Shown here piece after piece: positions 42,213 through 50,252 of a stretch of 64,000 nucleotides of DNA. Source of the stretch: Acidithiobacillus ferridurans (GTDB lineage Bacteria > Pseudomonadota > Gammaproteobacteria > Acidithiobacillales > Acidithiobacillaceae); the NCBI RefSeq assembly GCF_003966655.1, contig NZ_AP018795.1, positions 2,063,501 through 2,127,500 of the forward strand, in the 5' to 3' direction. Position 1 is the stretch's first letter; every line of letters starts with the position of its first letter. The notes under the pieces were generated by a model, which saw nothing but the letters and a program-made list of their open reading frames with translations, made no database searches and was not told the DNA's origin. Position numbers and translations under genes: made by a program.

Positions 42213-43847
42213 TTACTTGCGATCCATGCTGGGTTTGGCAAACACCGGCTGACCCGCCATGCCGCCACCCGCAGGCGCAGAACCGTGATCATGATGATCA
42301 TCCTGCGGACCCAGACGGGCGTATTTGAACATCAGGTAGAGCTCCGCCGCGATGAAAGAGCTATACAGCAGGGTGAACCCGATAAGCGAGAACACCATGT
42401 AGCCGACGCTGTGGGTGGAGGCGGAGACGAAGGTAGGTAGCCAGCCAAATACCGTCCATGGCTGACGACCATTTTCGGCGGTGATCCAACCGAACTCACA
42501 AGCTACCCAAGGCAAGGGAATACTCCACATCGCCAGTTTCAGCAGGGTGGGGTGTTTCTCGATTTCGTTCTTCAGGCTGAAATAAGCCGCGAAAGCGAAG
42601 AGCACCAGCATGAAGAAGCCTGCAGCGACCATCAGGCGGAAGGCCCAGAACTCCACCCAGACATTGGGGATGGTATCCTTCGCCGTCTTGTCCAGAACGC
42701 TGGGCAGATTGGTGGCGTTGATCTTCTTGAGGTCCTGATCAGGCGCAAACCGCATGGCCAGGAAACCATAACCCATGTCGTTTTCGTACTGCTTGAAGGT
42801 GGCCAGTGCCTGGGTATTGCTGTGATCCAGGTTGTACTCCTTCAGTGCGATCATCGCCTTGATGCCATTGGCAATTTTTGGCTTGGCTTCCTGCTCCAGC
42901 TGGATGATGCCGGGAATGACCGTCGTCTCGGAGTGGGTCAGCAGCGGCGTAAGGATATACGGGATGGAAACCTCGAAGAGATTCTTCTGTTCGCTACGGC
43001 TGGGGATGGCGATGAGGTTCCAGGACGCGGACACCGTGTTGTAATCCGTGTTCCAGATGGCTTCCATGGCCGCCAGCTTGGTGGGTTGTTTCTGGCCATC
43101 AAGGTAGCCCAGGGCGTCACCCAGGGTAATTACGCCGATACTGGAAACCACGCCGAAGAGGGTGGCGATCCGGAAGGAGCGCAACGCCAAATCTTTCCGC
43201 TTGTTGGTCAGCATGTAATAAGCGCTGACGCCCATGACGAACATGGAGCCGGTTACAAAACCCGCGATGGAGGTATGGACAAACTTGGCCTGCGCATCCG
43301 GATTGAAGATCAGGTCGATAAAGCTGGAAAATTGCATCCGCATGGTATTGGGATCAAAGGTGCCGCCCCGCGGGTCCTGCATAAAACCGTTGGCGATGAG
43401 AATCCACAATGCAGAAAGGTTGGATCCAAGAGCCACCAGATAGGTGACCACGAGGTGCGCCTTGCGGCTTATGCGCTCCCAGCCGAAGAACATCACACCG
43501 ACAAAGGTGGATTCCATGAAGAAGGCCATCAGCCCCTCGATGGCCAGCGGGGTACCGAAAATATCGCCCACGAAGTGGGAGTACATGGACCAGTTGGTCC
43601 CGAATTCAAACTCCATGGTCAGGCCGGTAGCGACGCCCAGGGCAAAGTTGATGCCGAAGAGTTTGCCCCAGAACTGCGTCATTTCTTTATATATCTGTTT
43701 GCCGGTGATGACATACACCGTTTCCATGGTGGCCAGAATAAAGGTCATACCCAGGGTGAGTGGTACAAATAAGAAGTGGTAGAGGGCGGTCAGCGCGAAC
43801 TGCAGGCGCGATAGCTCCACCACCGTGGGATTGATCAACATGTCCAT
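42213..43847 (-). CDS. cydA: Cytochrome bd ubiquinol oxidase subunit I
   Basis: Carries haems b558, b595 and d and the quinol site. 544 residues. Key ligands are visible: the N-terminal helix with LTALYHFLFVPLT (His ligand at residue 24), EGLMAFFMES (paired glutamates), KFVHTSIAG (His ligand), FWAFRLMVAAG (Met ligand region) and the ENGRQPW motif. The Q-loop between helices 6 and 7 is long, and includes KQPTKLAAMEA, so it is of the E. coli-like long-Q-loop class. The C-terminus has a His-rich, Gly/Ala tail. It lies 10 bases downstream of the ETHE1-like gene and is controlled by the sigma-54 element upstream of that gene. Confidence 0.97.
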   Translation of the reverse strand: MDMLINPTVVELSRLQFALTALYHFLFVPLTLGMTFILATMETVYVITGKQIYKEMTQFWGKLFGINFALGVATGLTMEFEFGTNWSMYSHFVGDIFGTPLAIEGLMAFFMESTFVGVMFFGWERISRKAHLVVTYLVALGSNLSALWILIANGFMQDPRGGTFDPNTMRMQFSSFIDLIFNPDAQAKFVHTSIAGFVTGSMFVMGVSAYYMLTNKRKDLALRSFRIATLFGVVSSIGVITLGDALGYLDGQKQPTKLAAMEAIWNTDYNTVSASWNLIAIPSRSEQKNLFEVSIPYILTPLLTHSETTVIPGIIQLEQEAKPKIANGIKAMIALKEYNLDHSNTQALATFKQYENDMGYGFLAMRFAPDQDLKKINATNLPSVLDKTAKDTIPNVWVEFWAFRLMVAAGFFMLVLFAFAAYFSLKNEIEKHPTLLKLAMWSIPLPWVACEFGWITAENGRQPWTVFGWLPTFVSASTHSVGYMVFSLIGFTLLYSSFIAAELYLMFKYARLGPQDDHHDHGSAPAGGGMAGQPVFAKPSMDRK

Positions 43848-43857
43848 GAATTACCTC

Positions 43858-44592
43858 CTACAAAGAAGCCGGAATATTCCGACCGGGCATGTAATGGTGC
43901 ACATCTTCCTCCTGTGCCCCTATTTTGTTTACATCACTTTTACGGGTTACTTCTACTGAAGACTTCTCCGGCAGCAAGAGCGCACAACTGCGTAAGAACG
44001 CGCTCTTGCCCCGTTGATTGTTGAACCAGTTGTCCTTGCGGCGGAGTTCCTCGATGCTGGTGAGGCGCCGGCCTTTGCTTTCCAGACCGGGATAGATCAG
44101 GGTTTCCCCAGGGAAACTGAGTAAACTTTGGGTGATGCTGTGATAAAGGGTTTGCGGATCGCTCTGGCTGGTACAGGGTGCCGCGCCGGTGGCCAGCAGA
44201 GTCATCCCGGTGAACAGGCGATCTTCCCACCAATAGGTGACCGCGCAGGGGCTGAGCCCCGGCGTGTGCAGTACCCGCAGACTTTCTTCTCCGAAATAGA
44301 GGACATCACCATGCCGCAGGCGCAGGTCGATGTGCTCATCGGCGATGCTCTCGTGGGCGACGATCCGGGCGCCACTGTGTTCCTTCAATACGGTAGCCGC
44401 GGCGATATGGACGGGTTCATGGTGGGTCTGCAGTATATACCGTAGATCGAGGCCACGCTCGATCATGAACGCCTCCAGCGTGTCGACGTGTGCCGGCATG
44501 GGGTCGATGATGACGGTCTCGCGGGTAACGGGGTCGCCCAGCAGATAGCTCAGGTGGCCGCCCTTGGGGGTGCATAGTTGTCTGAAGATCAT
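43858..44592 (-). CDS. ETHE1-like metallo-beta-lactamase-fold protein with lost metal ligands
   Basis: A 244-residue protein whose beginning (MIFRQLCTPKGGHLSYLLGD) and body clearly follow the persulfide dioxygenase/ETHE1 family. However, the family's metal-binding sites are altered: THxHxDH is THHEPVH (residues 56-62), HTPGHT is HTPGLS (L113), GDTL is GMTL (M130) and YPGHDY is YPGLES (L170). Only the first and last His of the first motif remain. It should not bind iron normally, so a sensor, scaffold or chaperone role is more likely than catalysis. About 50 C-terminal residues are extra. The start is chosen from family alignment, the AGGGACGG ribosome site and the sigma-54 promoter, which rules out the longer frame to 44742. 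First gene of the cyd operon. Confidence 0.8.
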   Translation of the reverse strand: MIFRQLCTPKGGHLSYLLGDPVTRETVIIDPMPAHVDTLEAFMIERGLDLRYILQTHHEPVHIAAATVLKEHSGARIVAHESIADEHIDLRLRHGDVLYFGEESLRVLHTPGLSPCAVTYWWEDRLFTGMTLLATGAAPCTSQSDPQTLYHSITQSLLSFPGETLIYPGLESKGRRLTSIEELRRKDNWFNNQRGKSAFLRSCALLLPEKSSVEVTRKSDVNKIGAQEEDVHHYMPGRNIPASL

Positions 44593-44632
44593 ATCGCCCG
44601 TCCCTGTCGAGTATTTGGACATCAGAGTATCA

Positions 44633-44647
44633 GCAATCTCTGTGCCA
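44633..44647 (-). promoter_or_regulatory. Sigma-54 (-24/-12) promoter of the ETHE1-like/cyd operon
   Basis: The minus strand reads TGGCACAGAGATTGC, a perfect match to the TGGCAC-N5-TTGC consensus. Transcription would start near 44621, leaving about 30 bases of leader with a ribosome binding site before the ATG at 44592. The divergent neighbour encodes a sigma-54 activator, which strongly supports function. Confidence 0.85.
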
Positions 44648-44652
44648 TTATT

Positions 44653-44671
44653 TGATAATAGTCTGTTATCA
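44653..44671. promoter_or_regulatory. Palindrome TGATAA-N7-TTATCA upstream of the sigma-54 promoter
   Basis: A perfect 6+6 inverted repeat with a 7-base spacer, about 30 to 50 bases upstream of the predicted start site. It is close to the -24 box for an activator site, so it could also be an architectural-protein or repressor site. Confidence 0.35.
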
Positions 44672-44698
44672 TCGCATCCTTTGAAAGAATAAGGATAA

Positions 44699-44710
44699 AC
44701 AGGCCGCTGT
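44699..44710. promoter_or_regulatory. Palindrome ACAG-GCCG-CTGT, candidate activator site
   Basis: A perfect 4+4 inverted repeat with a 4-base centre, at about -78 to -89 from the predicted sigma-54 start. That distance suits an enhancer-type activator binding site. A short palindrome can occur by chance, so confidence is low. Confidence 0.3.
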
Positions 44711-44789
44711 ATTTTATTTATAGGGCTGTTCATGTGCTGCACCGTCGCTGTCGTGCCCTGAATCTCCGCGCAGGTGCCAAAAATGGCAG

Positions 44790-44816
44790 TTGCGGATTGG
44801 CAGGCGCTGTTATAAT
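44790..44816 (+). promoter_or_regulatory. Candidate promoter of the sigma-54 activator gene
   Basis: A perfect -10 TATAAT (44811-44816) with TTGCGG (44790-44795) 15 bases upstream, slightly short spacing. It lies 80 bases before the activator start codon and points away from the cyd operon. Confidence 0.45.
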
Positions 44817-44896
44817 TGACATGCGCGTGGTGAGGAGTGAGGATGTGCCCGTTGCACCGATCGCGGGTCCGTGTGCGGGGCGTGTGGAGGAGGGAT

Positions 44897-46252
44897 ATGA
44901 CGGATTTGCTCAGGCAGTTGCGGGCGGAAATGACATCGTTGCTGGATTGTTTCAGCGCTCCGGCTGTGCTGCTGTGTGCAGATTACTCCGTCCTCGCCGC
45001 CAACCAGGCTTATCGGCGGGTCTTCGGCGACGGCAAGCCCCTGCAGGGGCGGCGCTGTTACGAAATCATGGAGGACGCCGGCTACTCCTGTCGTCAGGGA
45101 GGCAATCATTGCCCCCTCGACGCCTGCCAAAGCTCCGGTACCGGCCAGCATGTGGTGCATAGCAATACCTCCGGAAACGCACAGATCGATCTCTACCCTA
45201 TCCGTAATGATAGCGCTAAAGTCGTCTACTTTCTTGAACTGCTGACCCTCGTGCCGCAATCGACGGCGCTGCCTGCCCCCGCCATGGTCGGCAACTCTCC
45301 CGCCTGGCGGGACGTGGCCAGGCTTATCCGCCGGGCGGCGCCCAGTGATGCCGCCGTATTGCTGCTCGGCGAGTCCGGTACGGGTAAGGAACTGGCCGCT
45401 GCGGCCGTACATCAGGCTAGTCACTGTCGGAACGGGCCTTTCGTAGCGGTGGATTGTTCCGGCTTGTCCGAAACCCTTTTTGAGAGCGAGCTCTTCGGTC
45501 ATGAAAAAGGGGCATTTACGGGCGCGCATTCGCGCAAAACCGGTCTGGTGGAGGCGGCCGATGGGGGCACTCTTTTTCTCGACGAAGTCGGTGATATTCC
45601 GCTCAGTCTACAGGTGAAACTCCTGCGCCTGCTGGAAACGGGACATTTCCGGCGGGTAGGGGGCGTGGAGCCGATTCGTTCGCAGTTCCGCCTGGTCTCG
45701 GCTACTCACCGCCCGCTTGAAAAAATGGTCGCGGAGGAGCGCTTCCGGCAGGATTTGTATTACCGTCTGAATACATTTCCTGTCACGCTGCCCGCGTTGC
45801 GGGAGCGCCTGGAGGATGTGCCCTTGCTGGCGGAAGTCATCCTGCAGCGGCTGCCGGTGGCCAGGGGGCTGCACCTTCACGCCGATACGCTGGAACTGCT
45901 GCGCCGTTATAACTACCCCGGCAACATTCGTGAACTGCGCAACATTCTCGAGCGTGCGGCGCTACTGGCCGACGATGTCTGGATTCTTCCGGAACACCTG
46001 CCTGCAAACCTTCAGCATCTGCCAGTGCAGGAATCCGGCCCGGCTCCGTCTTTGACGGGACGGCAGCCCATACCCGGTGTTGGCGAAATCATTCCATTGG
46101 CGGATCTGGAAGCACAATACCTGCGCTGGGCGCGGGGAAATTACGGTGGCGATCGCCGCGGCCTGGCGCAGCGCCTGGGGGTAAGCGAGCGAACCTTGTA
46201 CCGCAAGCTGGACGCACTGAGGAGTAATACCGGGCATGCCATTGAGTCCTGA
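44897..46252 (+). CDS. Sigma-54-dependent transcriptional activator with Cys-containing PAS-like sensor
   Basis: 451 residues. The N-terminal 120 residues look like a PAS domain ([20 protein letters not shown]) with four cysteines in the pattern C-x10-C-x6-C-x4-C (residues 54, 65, 72, 77: CYE...C...CPLDAC), candidate thiol or metal sensor. The AAA+ domain follows with GESGTGKE (Walker A), [16 protein letters not shown] (the GAFTGA sigma-54 contact), [11 protein letters not shown] (Walker B) and arginine-finger region. The C-terminus is a Fis-type helix-turn-helix ([20 protein letters not shown]). No receiver domain, so it senses directly. GGAGGAGGG precedes ATG 44897. It is divergent from the cyd operon, whose sigma-54 promoter it probably activates. 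Confidence 0.92.
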   Translation: MTDLLRQLRAEMTSLLDCFSAPAVLLCADYSVLAANQAYRRVFGDGKPLQGRRCYEIMEDAGYSCRQGGNHCPLDACQSSGTGQHVVHSNTSGNAQIDLYPIRNDSAKVVYFLELLTLVPQSTALPAPAMVGNSPAWRDVARLIRRAAPSDAAVLLLGESGTGKELAAAAVHQASHCRNGPFVAVDCSGLSETLFESELFGHEKGAFTGAHSRKTGLVEAADGGTLFLDEVGDIPLSLQVKLLRLLETGHFRRVGGVEPIRSQFRLVSATHRPLEKMVAEERFRQDLYYRLNTFPVTLPALRERLEDVPLLAEVILQRLPVARGLHLHADTLELLRRYNYPGNIRELRNILERAALLADDVWILPEHLPANLQHLPVQESGPAPSLTGRQPIPGVGEIIPLADLEAQYLRWARGNYGGDRRGLAQRLGVSERTLYRKLDALRSNTGHAIES

Positions 46253-46892
46253 CATCTGGCCGGAGGGTCTGTTGACCCGCCCCGGTTGCCAAGTGGGAGC
46301 GCCTTGCATTGTGCTCCTGCACGGTCTCGGTGCCTCCATGGAAGACCTCGCCGGGGTGGCGGATATGGTGGACCCGGAGAGTCGGTTCCGCTGGCTGTTT
46401 CCTAATGCGCCGGTGCGCCCGGTGCGCGTCAACGGGAACCGGCCGATGCGGGCCTGGTATGACGTTTATGGTTTCGGCGGGCAGTCTGCCGAAGACGCCG
46501 AGGGATTACAGGACATGGCGTCGCGGCTCGGCGCACTGCTGGATCACGAGGCTGGCAGCGCACCGTCCGTCATTCTGGGTGGATTCTCCCAGGGGGGCGC
46601 CATGTCGCTCTACACCGCGCTACATGCAGGCCATGCGGCCCGCGCGGTGCTGGCCCTCAGTGCCTACCTGCCGTTGCGTGCCCGCCTGCCGGCGGCTACG
46701 CCCGAGTCGCCACCGGTATTCTGGGCGCACGGGCAGCAAGATGGCGTCCTGCCTATTTCCTATATGGAGATCGCCCGGCAGCTACTGACCGCATCGGGCT
46801 ATGCGGTCAGTACCCACCGCTACCCCATGGGCCACACCCTTTGTGAAGACGAACTGCTGGATTTGCGTAACTTTCTGTATACCCTCGATTAA
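46236..46892 (+). CDS. Alpha/beta hydrolase of the carboxylesterase/phospholipase family
   Basis: A 218-residue serine esterase of the YpfH/carboxylesterase type. The nucleophile elbow is GGFSQGGAMSL, the oxyanion region is VLLHGLGASMEDLAG, the acid is in WAHGQQDGVLP and the catalytic His in PMGHTLCEDEL. Cytosolic, no signal peptide. Its start overlaps the activator gene by 17 bases, so it may be co-translated. Its stop overlaps the convergent lpd-like gene. The natural substrate is unknown. Confidence 0.88.
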   Translation: MPLSPDIWPEGLLTRPGCQVGAPCIVLLHGLGASMEDLAGVADMVDPESRFRWLFPNAPVRPVRVNGNRPMRAWYDVYGFGGQSAEDAEGLQDMASRLGALLDHEAGSAPSVILGGFSQGGAMSLYTALHAGHAARAVLALSAYLPLRARLPAATPESPPVFWAHGQQDGVLPISYMEIARQLLTASGYAVSTHRYPMGHTLCEDELLDLRNFLYTLD

Positions 46893-48307
46893 TCAGAGGG
46901 CCCAAAAATCTGTTCTTCGAGACCCCAACGCGCCGCCAGTGTTTCGGTGGCATTTACCAGTTCTTCTGCGCGGGAAGGGTGGTTGGTGCGAGTTTCGACG
47001 ATCCTGCGCAGCATCCCGTCGTGGTCGCCGCCGTTGGCAAGCAAATGAATCAATTCGCCGGCATCCCGACCGACTATTTCACCGCCAAGCAGTTCGCCGC
47101 TATCCATATCAGCCAGAAGGCGGACAAAGCCAACGCTGTCGTCCTGCCCCAGTGCGCGCGGTGAAGTCTCAAAAGCCGCAAAACCGACCGCGGGTTCAAA
47201 ACCTGCATCCTCGGCCGCTTCGTCATCCATACCGATACGCGCGAGCTCCACTGCGGAATATACCAGTTCCGGCACCCAGAGCGGGTCGCGTTCCTGCTTT
47301 TCGGCGCTGAGCAGGTTGTGGATGACTATCCGAGCGTCGTTGAGGGCCTGGTTGGCATTCATGATCGGTCCGACAGCGTCGCCAATGGCATAGATGCCAG
47401 CCTCTCCGGTCTCCAGGGTGGCGTCAGTCTGCACAAATCCATGATCGTCCAGGGTGATACGGGTGTTTTCCAGACCCAATCCTTCGGTGTAGGCATGACG
47501 TCCGGTGGCGAGCAGTACCCAATCGCCATGGACCGACTTCCCCTGGTCGTCGAAGACCGTTACGCCCTCGGTCGTCGTCTCCATGCGGTGGATCCTGAAC
47601 CCGGACTGGGGATGGATACCGAGTCCGGCCAGCGCTGCATGGAGTGTATCCTTAGCCTGCGGCGAATACCGGGTATGGGCGAGAGGCGTGGCGTGCACCA
47701 GCCATTCCACCTGTTTGCCGAGCTGAGTAAAAATATACGCGAACTCGGTGCCGATAACCCCTCCACCCACCAGGATCACCCGGTCTCCGTGCGGGACGCC
47801 GTTGTCATAGAGCATGTCGCTGGTCAGTACTTTGCCGGCTGCCGGAACGATCCCCCGGGGCAAGGATGGCGTCGATCCGGTGGCGATGATGCTGGTTTCC
47901 GTATGGATTTCCACCACTCCGCCGACCCCTTCAACGGCGATGCGCCGGGCATCCAGGAAGCTGCCCGTGCCATCGTAAAGATGTATCCCGAGGCGCTTGA
48001 GGTAGTCCAGATAGCTGCCACGGACAGTCTCGACCACATCGTGCTGATGCTGCCAGGCTAGCGCCATATTTCCCCTCAGCGCCAGACCCACCACCCCCCG
48101 CTTTTGGAAATGCCGACTTTGCTCTATCCATTTTGCCGTTTCATGCCAGTCCTTTTTAGGAACACAGCCCCGATTGAGACAGGTTCCTCCCCAGGTCTTT
48201 CTCTCAATAATCGCGGTTCTTTTACCGCGCAGAGCCGCCAGAACTGCCGCACGATAACCGCCGGGGCCACTGCCGATAATGGTGACATCATAGTTGTCCA
48301 TACTCAT
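46889..48307 (-). CDS. Dihydrolipoamide dehydrogenase-like flavoprotein disulfide reductase
   Basis: 472 residues of the pyridine nucleotide-disulfide reductase family. It has the FAD motif IIGSGPGGYRAAVLAA, the redox-active disulfide in GGTCLNRGCVPKKDW, the NAD motif VILVGGGVIGTEFAYIF, the second FAD segment IYAIGDAVG and the C-terminal HPSRAEEL, giving the His-Glu pair. All catalytic parts are present, so activity as lipoamide dehydrogenase is plausible, possibly as the L-protein for the glycine cleavage genes at 57.6-61.9 kb. It is isolated from those genes. AGGA precedes the ATG at 48307. Exact substrate is uncertain. Confidence 0.8.
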   Translation of the reverse strand: MSMDNYDVTIIGSGPGGYRAAVLAALRGKRTAIIERKTWGGTCLNRGCVPKKDWHETAKWIEQSRHFQKRGVVGLALRGNMALAWQHQHDVVETVRGSYLDYLKRLGIHLYDGTGSFLDARRIAVEGVGGVVEIHTETSIIATGSTPSLPRGIVPAAGKVLTSDMLYDNGVPHGDRVILVGGGVIGTEFAYIFTQLGKQVEWLVHATPLAHTRYSPQAKDTLHAALAGLGIHPQSGFRIHRMETTTEGVTVFDDQGKSVHGDWVLLATGRHAYTEGLGLENTRITLDDHGFVQTDATLETGEAGIYAIGDAVGPIMNANQALNDARIVIHNLLSAEKQERDPLWVPELVYSAVELARIGMDDEAAEDAGFEPAVGFAAFETSPRALGQDDSVGFVRLLADMDSGELLGGEIVGRDAGELIHLLANGGDHDGMLRRIVETRTNHPSRAEELVNATETLAARWGLEEQIFGPSD

Positions 48308-48710
48308 AACACTTTCCTAGTCAATGTAATAGAAGTCATTCGTAAAGTTATTGATCATGTTGACGGTCGCGCGCTATTGCGTCGGTTATTCAATTCCATG
48401 GCGGAGCGAGCGCAGGTTGATGAATTATTTTGTTGTTTATCAGCGACTGTTACCCCCTAGCTATTTTATGGTCGAAAGGCATCATTTATAGAACTCGTCT
48501 ATGGGTGTCTGGCGATACTATAATACTTTCAGTGCGCTATGAAGTATGTCTTGAATCCGTGCGCGAGAGATGCGATACGGTGCGGTGGATTCTCTGGTCA
48601 TCTTCCCGATGACGTCGGGCACAAGCGACAAAAACAAGCCCCAAGAAATAATTAAAGTTGAAAAATTAGTATGTTGCAACTGTGGCATAGGTATTGCTTC
48701 CTGTTCTGTC
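48308..48710. other. Gene-free AT-richer region between lpd-like gene and opgG
   Basis: About 400 bases with noticeably lower GC than the flanks and no supported gene. It should contain the divergent promoters of the flavoprotein and opgG. A TATAAT at 48519-48524 on the plus strand is a candidate -10 but has no good -35. No tRNA, terminator or clear repeat is seen. Short frames inside it have no ribosome site. Confidence 0.5.
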
Positions 48711-50252
48711 ATGAATATTTATCATCGTCATCATCTGTCACTGAAGCCGCTTTCCGCCGTCCTGCTTGGGCTGGCCGGGTTGGCGGCAACGCTGCCCGCA
48801 TACGCCGACGAGTTCGGCATGGCTACGGTGGAGGCCAAGGCCAAATTGCTGGTGGACCGCACCTACAACCCGAAGCCCTTGCCTATCCCGGCCTTTCTCA
48901 AAGATCTCACGCCCGACCAGTATGCCCAGATTCAGGATGTTTCACCGCTCTGGAGAGGCGACAACTTGCCGTACGAGGCACAGTTTTATCTGCCTGGCTC
49001 CTGGTTCCACCGCCCAGTGGTTATCCGCAGCGTTGTGGACGGTGCGGTGCGGCCAGTTCCCTTTAAGCTGGAGCACTTCAGTTTCGGCAAACTGAACGTA
49101 CCCAAAGATATACCCGGCGCACTCGGCTATGCAGGTTTCCGTCTGCTCGCGCCGCTCGACAATCCACCGCATCACAACGAGTTCATCTCCTTTCTCGGTG
49201 CGACCTATTTCCGCGCTGTTGGCAAAGGTGCCATCTACGGGACCTCGGCCCGTGGGCTCGGGATCGACACGGCTCAGCCTTCCGGCGAAATCTTCCCCTA
49301 CTTCAAGGAATTCTGGCTGGAGCGTCCCAAACCCGGTGCGACCACGATGGTGGTTTATGCGTTGATGGACAGCTCCGTCGCGACGGGGGCCTATCGCTTC
49401 ACTATCCAGCAGGGTGACAGCACCACGGTCCATGTGGAGGCCACCATCTACCTACGCAAGCCGGTACAGGTACTGGAACTGGCGCCCCTGACCAGCATGT
49501 ACTGGCACGGGCATGGACGCGGCGTCATCGCGGGTGACTGGCACCCGGCCCAGCACGATTCCAGCGACCTGGTGATGGCCAACGGTAATGGTGAATGGAC
49601 GACCAGGCCCATCAACAACCCGCTATACGTACAGACCACGACCTACACGATGGATCATCCTGTCGGGTTCGGCCTGATTCAGCAGGATCGCCGGTTCTCC
49701 GCTTACCAGGGCATCGAAACCCAGTACCAACGGCGCCCCAGCGTCTGGGTGCAGCCCGATGGTGACTGGGGCAAGGGGCAGCTTCGTCTGGTGGAACTGC
49801 CCACCAACAATCGGGATATGGATAATATTGGCGCATTCTGGGTGCCGGAACATGAACCTGCACCCAAAACGCCCCTGCACTTCGCTTATACCCTGCGCTT
49901 TTTCCTCGATAATCACGGTCTGATCCCGCTACCCCATCCGGTGGGCACCTATCTGGGCGACGATCCAAAAGTGCCCGGCGCACGGACGGTGGTAATCGAT
50001 TTCGGGGGCGGTGCGCTCACCAAACTGCAGGACAATGCGCCCGTGCAGGTCCATCTTGACGCTGCCGACGGTGCGAAAATTCTCAGCCAGAAACTGGAAT
50101 GGGAAAAGGATGGCCATTTCTGGCGAGTGATCGCCGTCATTCAGCCGCAACCGGATTTACCCAGTAATGTACGGTGTTTTTTAACCCTGAACCATCAGGT
50201 GATGAGCAATACCTGGACCTATCTTTTACACGCGGCAAAGGAGCAGATGTAA
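48711..50252 (+). CDS. opgG: Glucans biosynthesis protein G
   Basis: A periplasmic protein for osmoregulated periplasmic glucan synthesis, recently assigned glucanase-type activity in E. coli. 513 residues. A signal peptide with cleavage after AYA (residues about 1-33) precedes the MdoG domain (FGMATVEAKAKLLVDRTYNP, WRGDNLPYEAQFYLPGSWF, SARGLGIDTAQPSGEIFPYFKEFWLERP, HPVGFGLIQQDRRFSAYQ). Length is normal. ATG 48711 has no strong Shine-Dalgarno; it is chosen because it begins the signal peptide. It overlaps the next ORF by one base (TAATG). Confidence 0.93.
   Translation: MNIYHRHHLSLKPLSAVLLGLAGLAATLPAYADEFGMATVEAKAKLLVDRTYNPKPLPIPAFLKDLTPDQYAQIQDVSPLWRGDNLPYEAQFYLPGSWFHRPVVIRSVVDGAVRPVPFKLEHFSFGKLNVPKDIPGALGYAGFRLLAPLDNPPHHNEFISFLGATYFRAVGKGAIYGTSARGLGIDTAQPSGEIFPYFKEFWLERPKPGATTMVVYALMDSSVATGAYRFTIQQGDSTTVHVEATIYLRKPVQVLELAPLTSMYWHGHGRGVIAGDWHPAQHDSSDLVMANGNGEWTTRPINNPLYVQTTTYTMDHPVGFGLIQQDRRFSAYQGIETQYQRRPSVWVQPDGDWGKGQLRLVELPTNNRDMDNIGAFWVPEHEPAPKTPLHFAYTLRFFLDNHGLIPLPHPVGTYLGDDPKVPGARTVVIDFGGGALTKLQDNAPVQVHLDAADGAKILSQKLEWEKDGHFWRVIAVIQPQPDLPSNVRCFLTLNHQVMSNTWTYLLHAAKEQM

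Noticed and set aside
44593-44742. Extension of the ETHE1-like protein to an ATG at 44742
   Set aside because: The extra residues would include the sigma-54 promoter, the family start is MIFRQL, and a ribosome site precedes 44592.
48570-48710. In-frame extension of opgG upstream of 48711
   Set aside because: It would bury the signal peptide 47 residues inside the protein and contains unusual Cys-rich sequence unlike OpgG.
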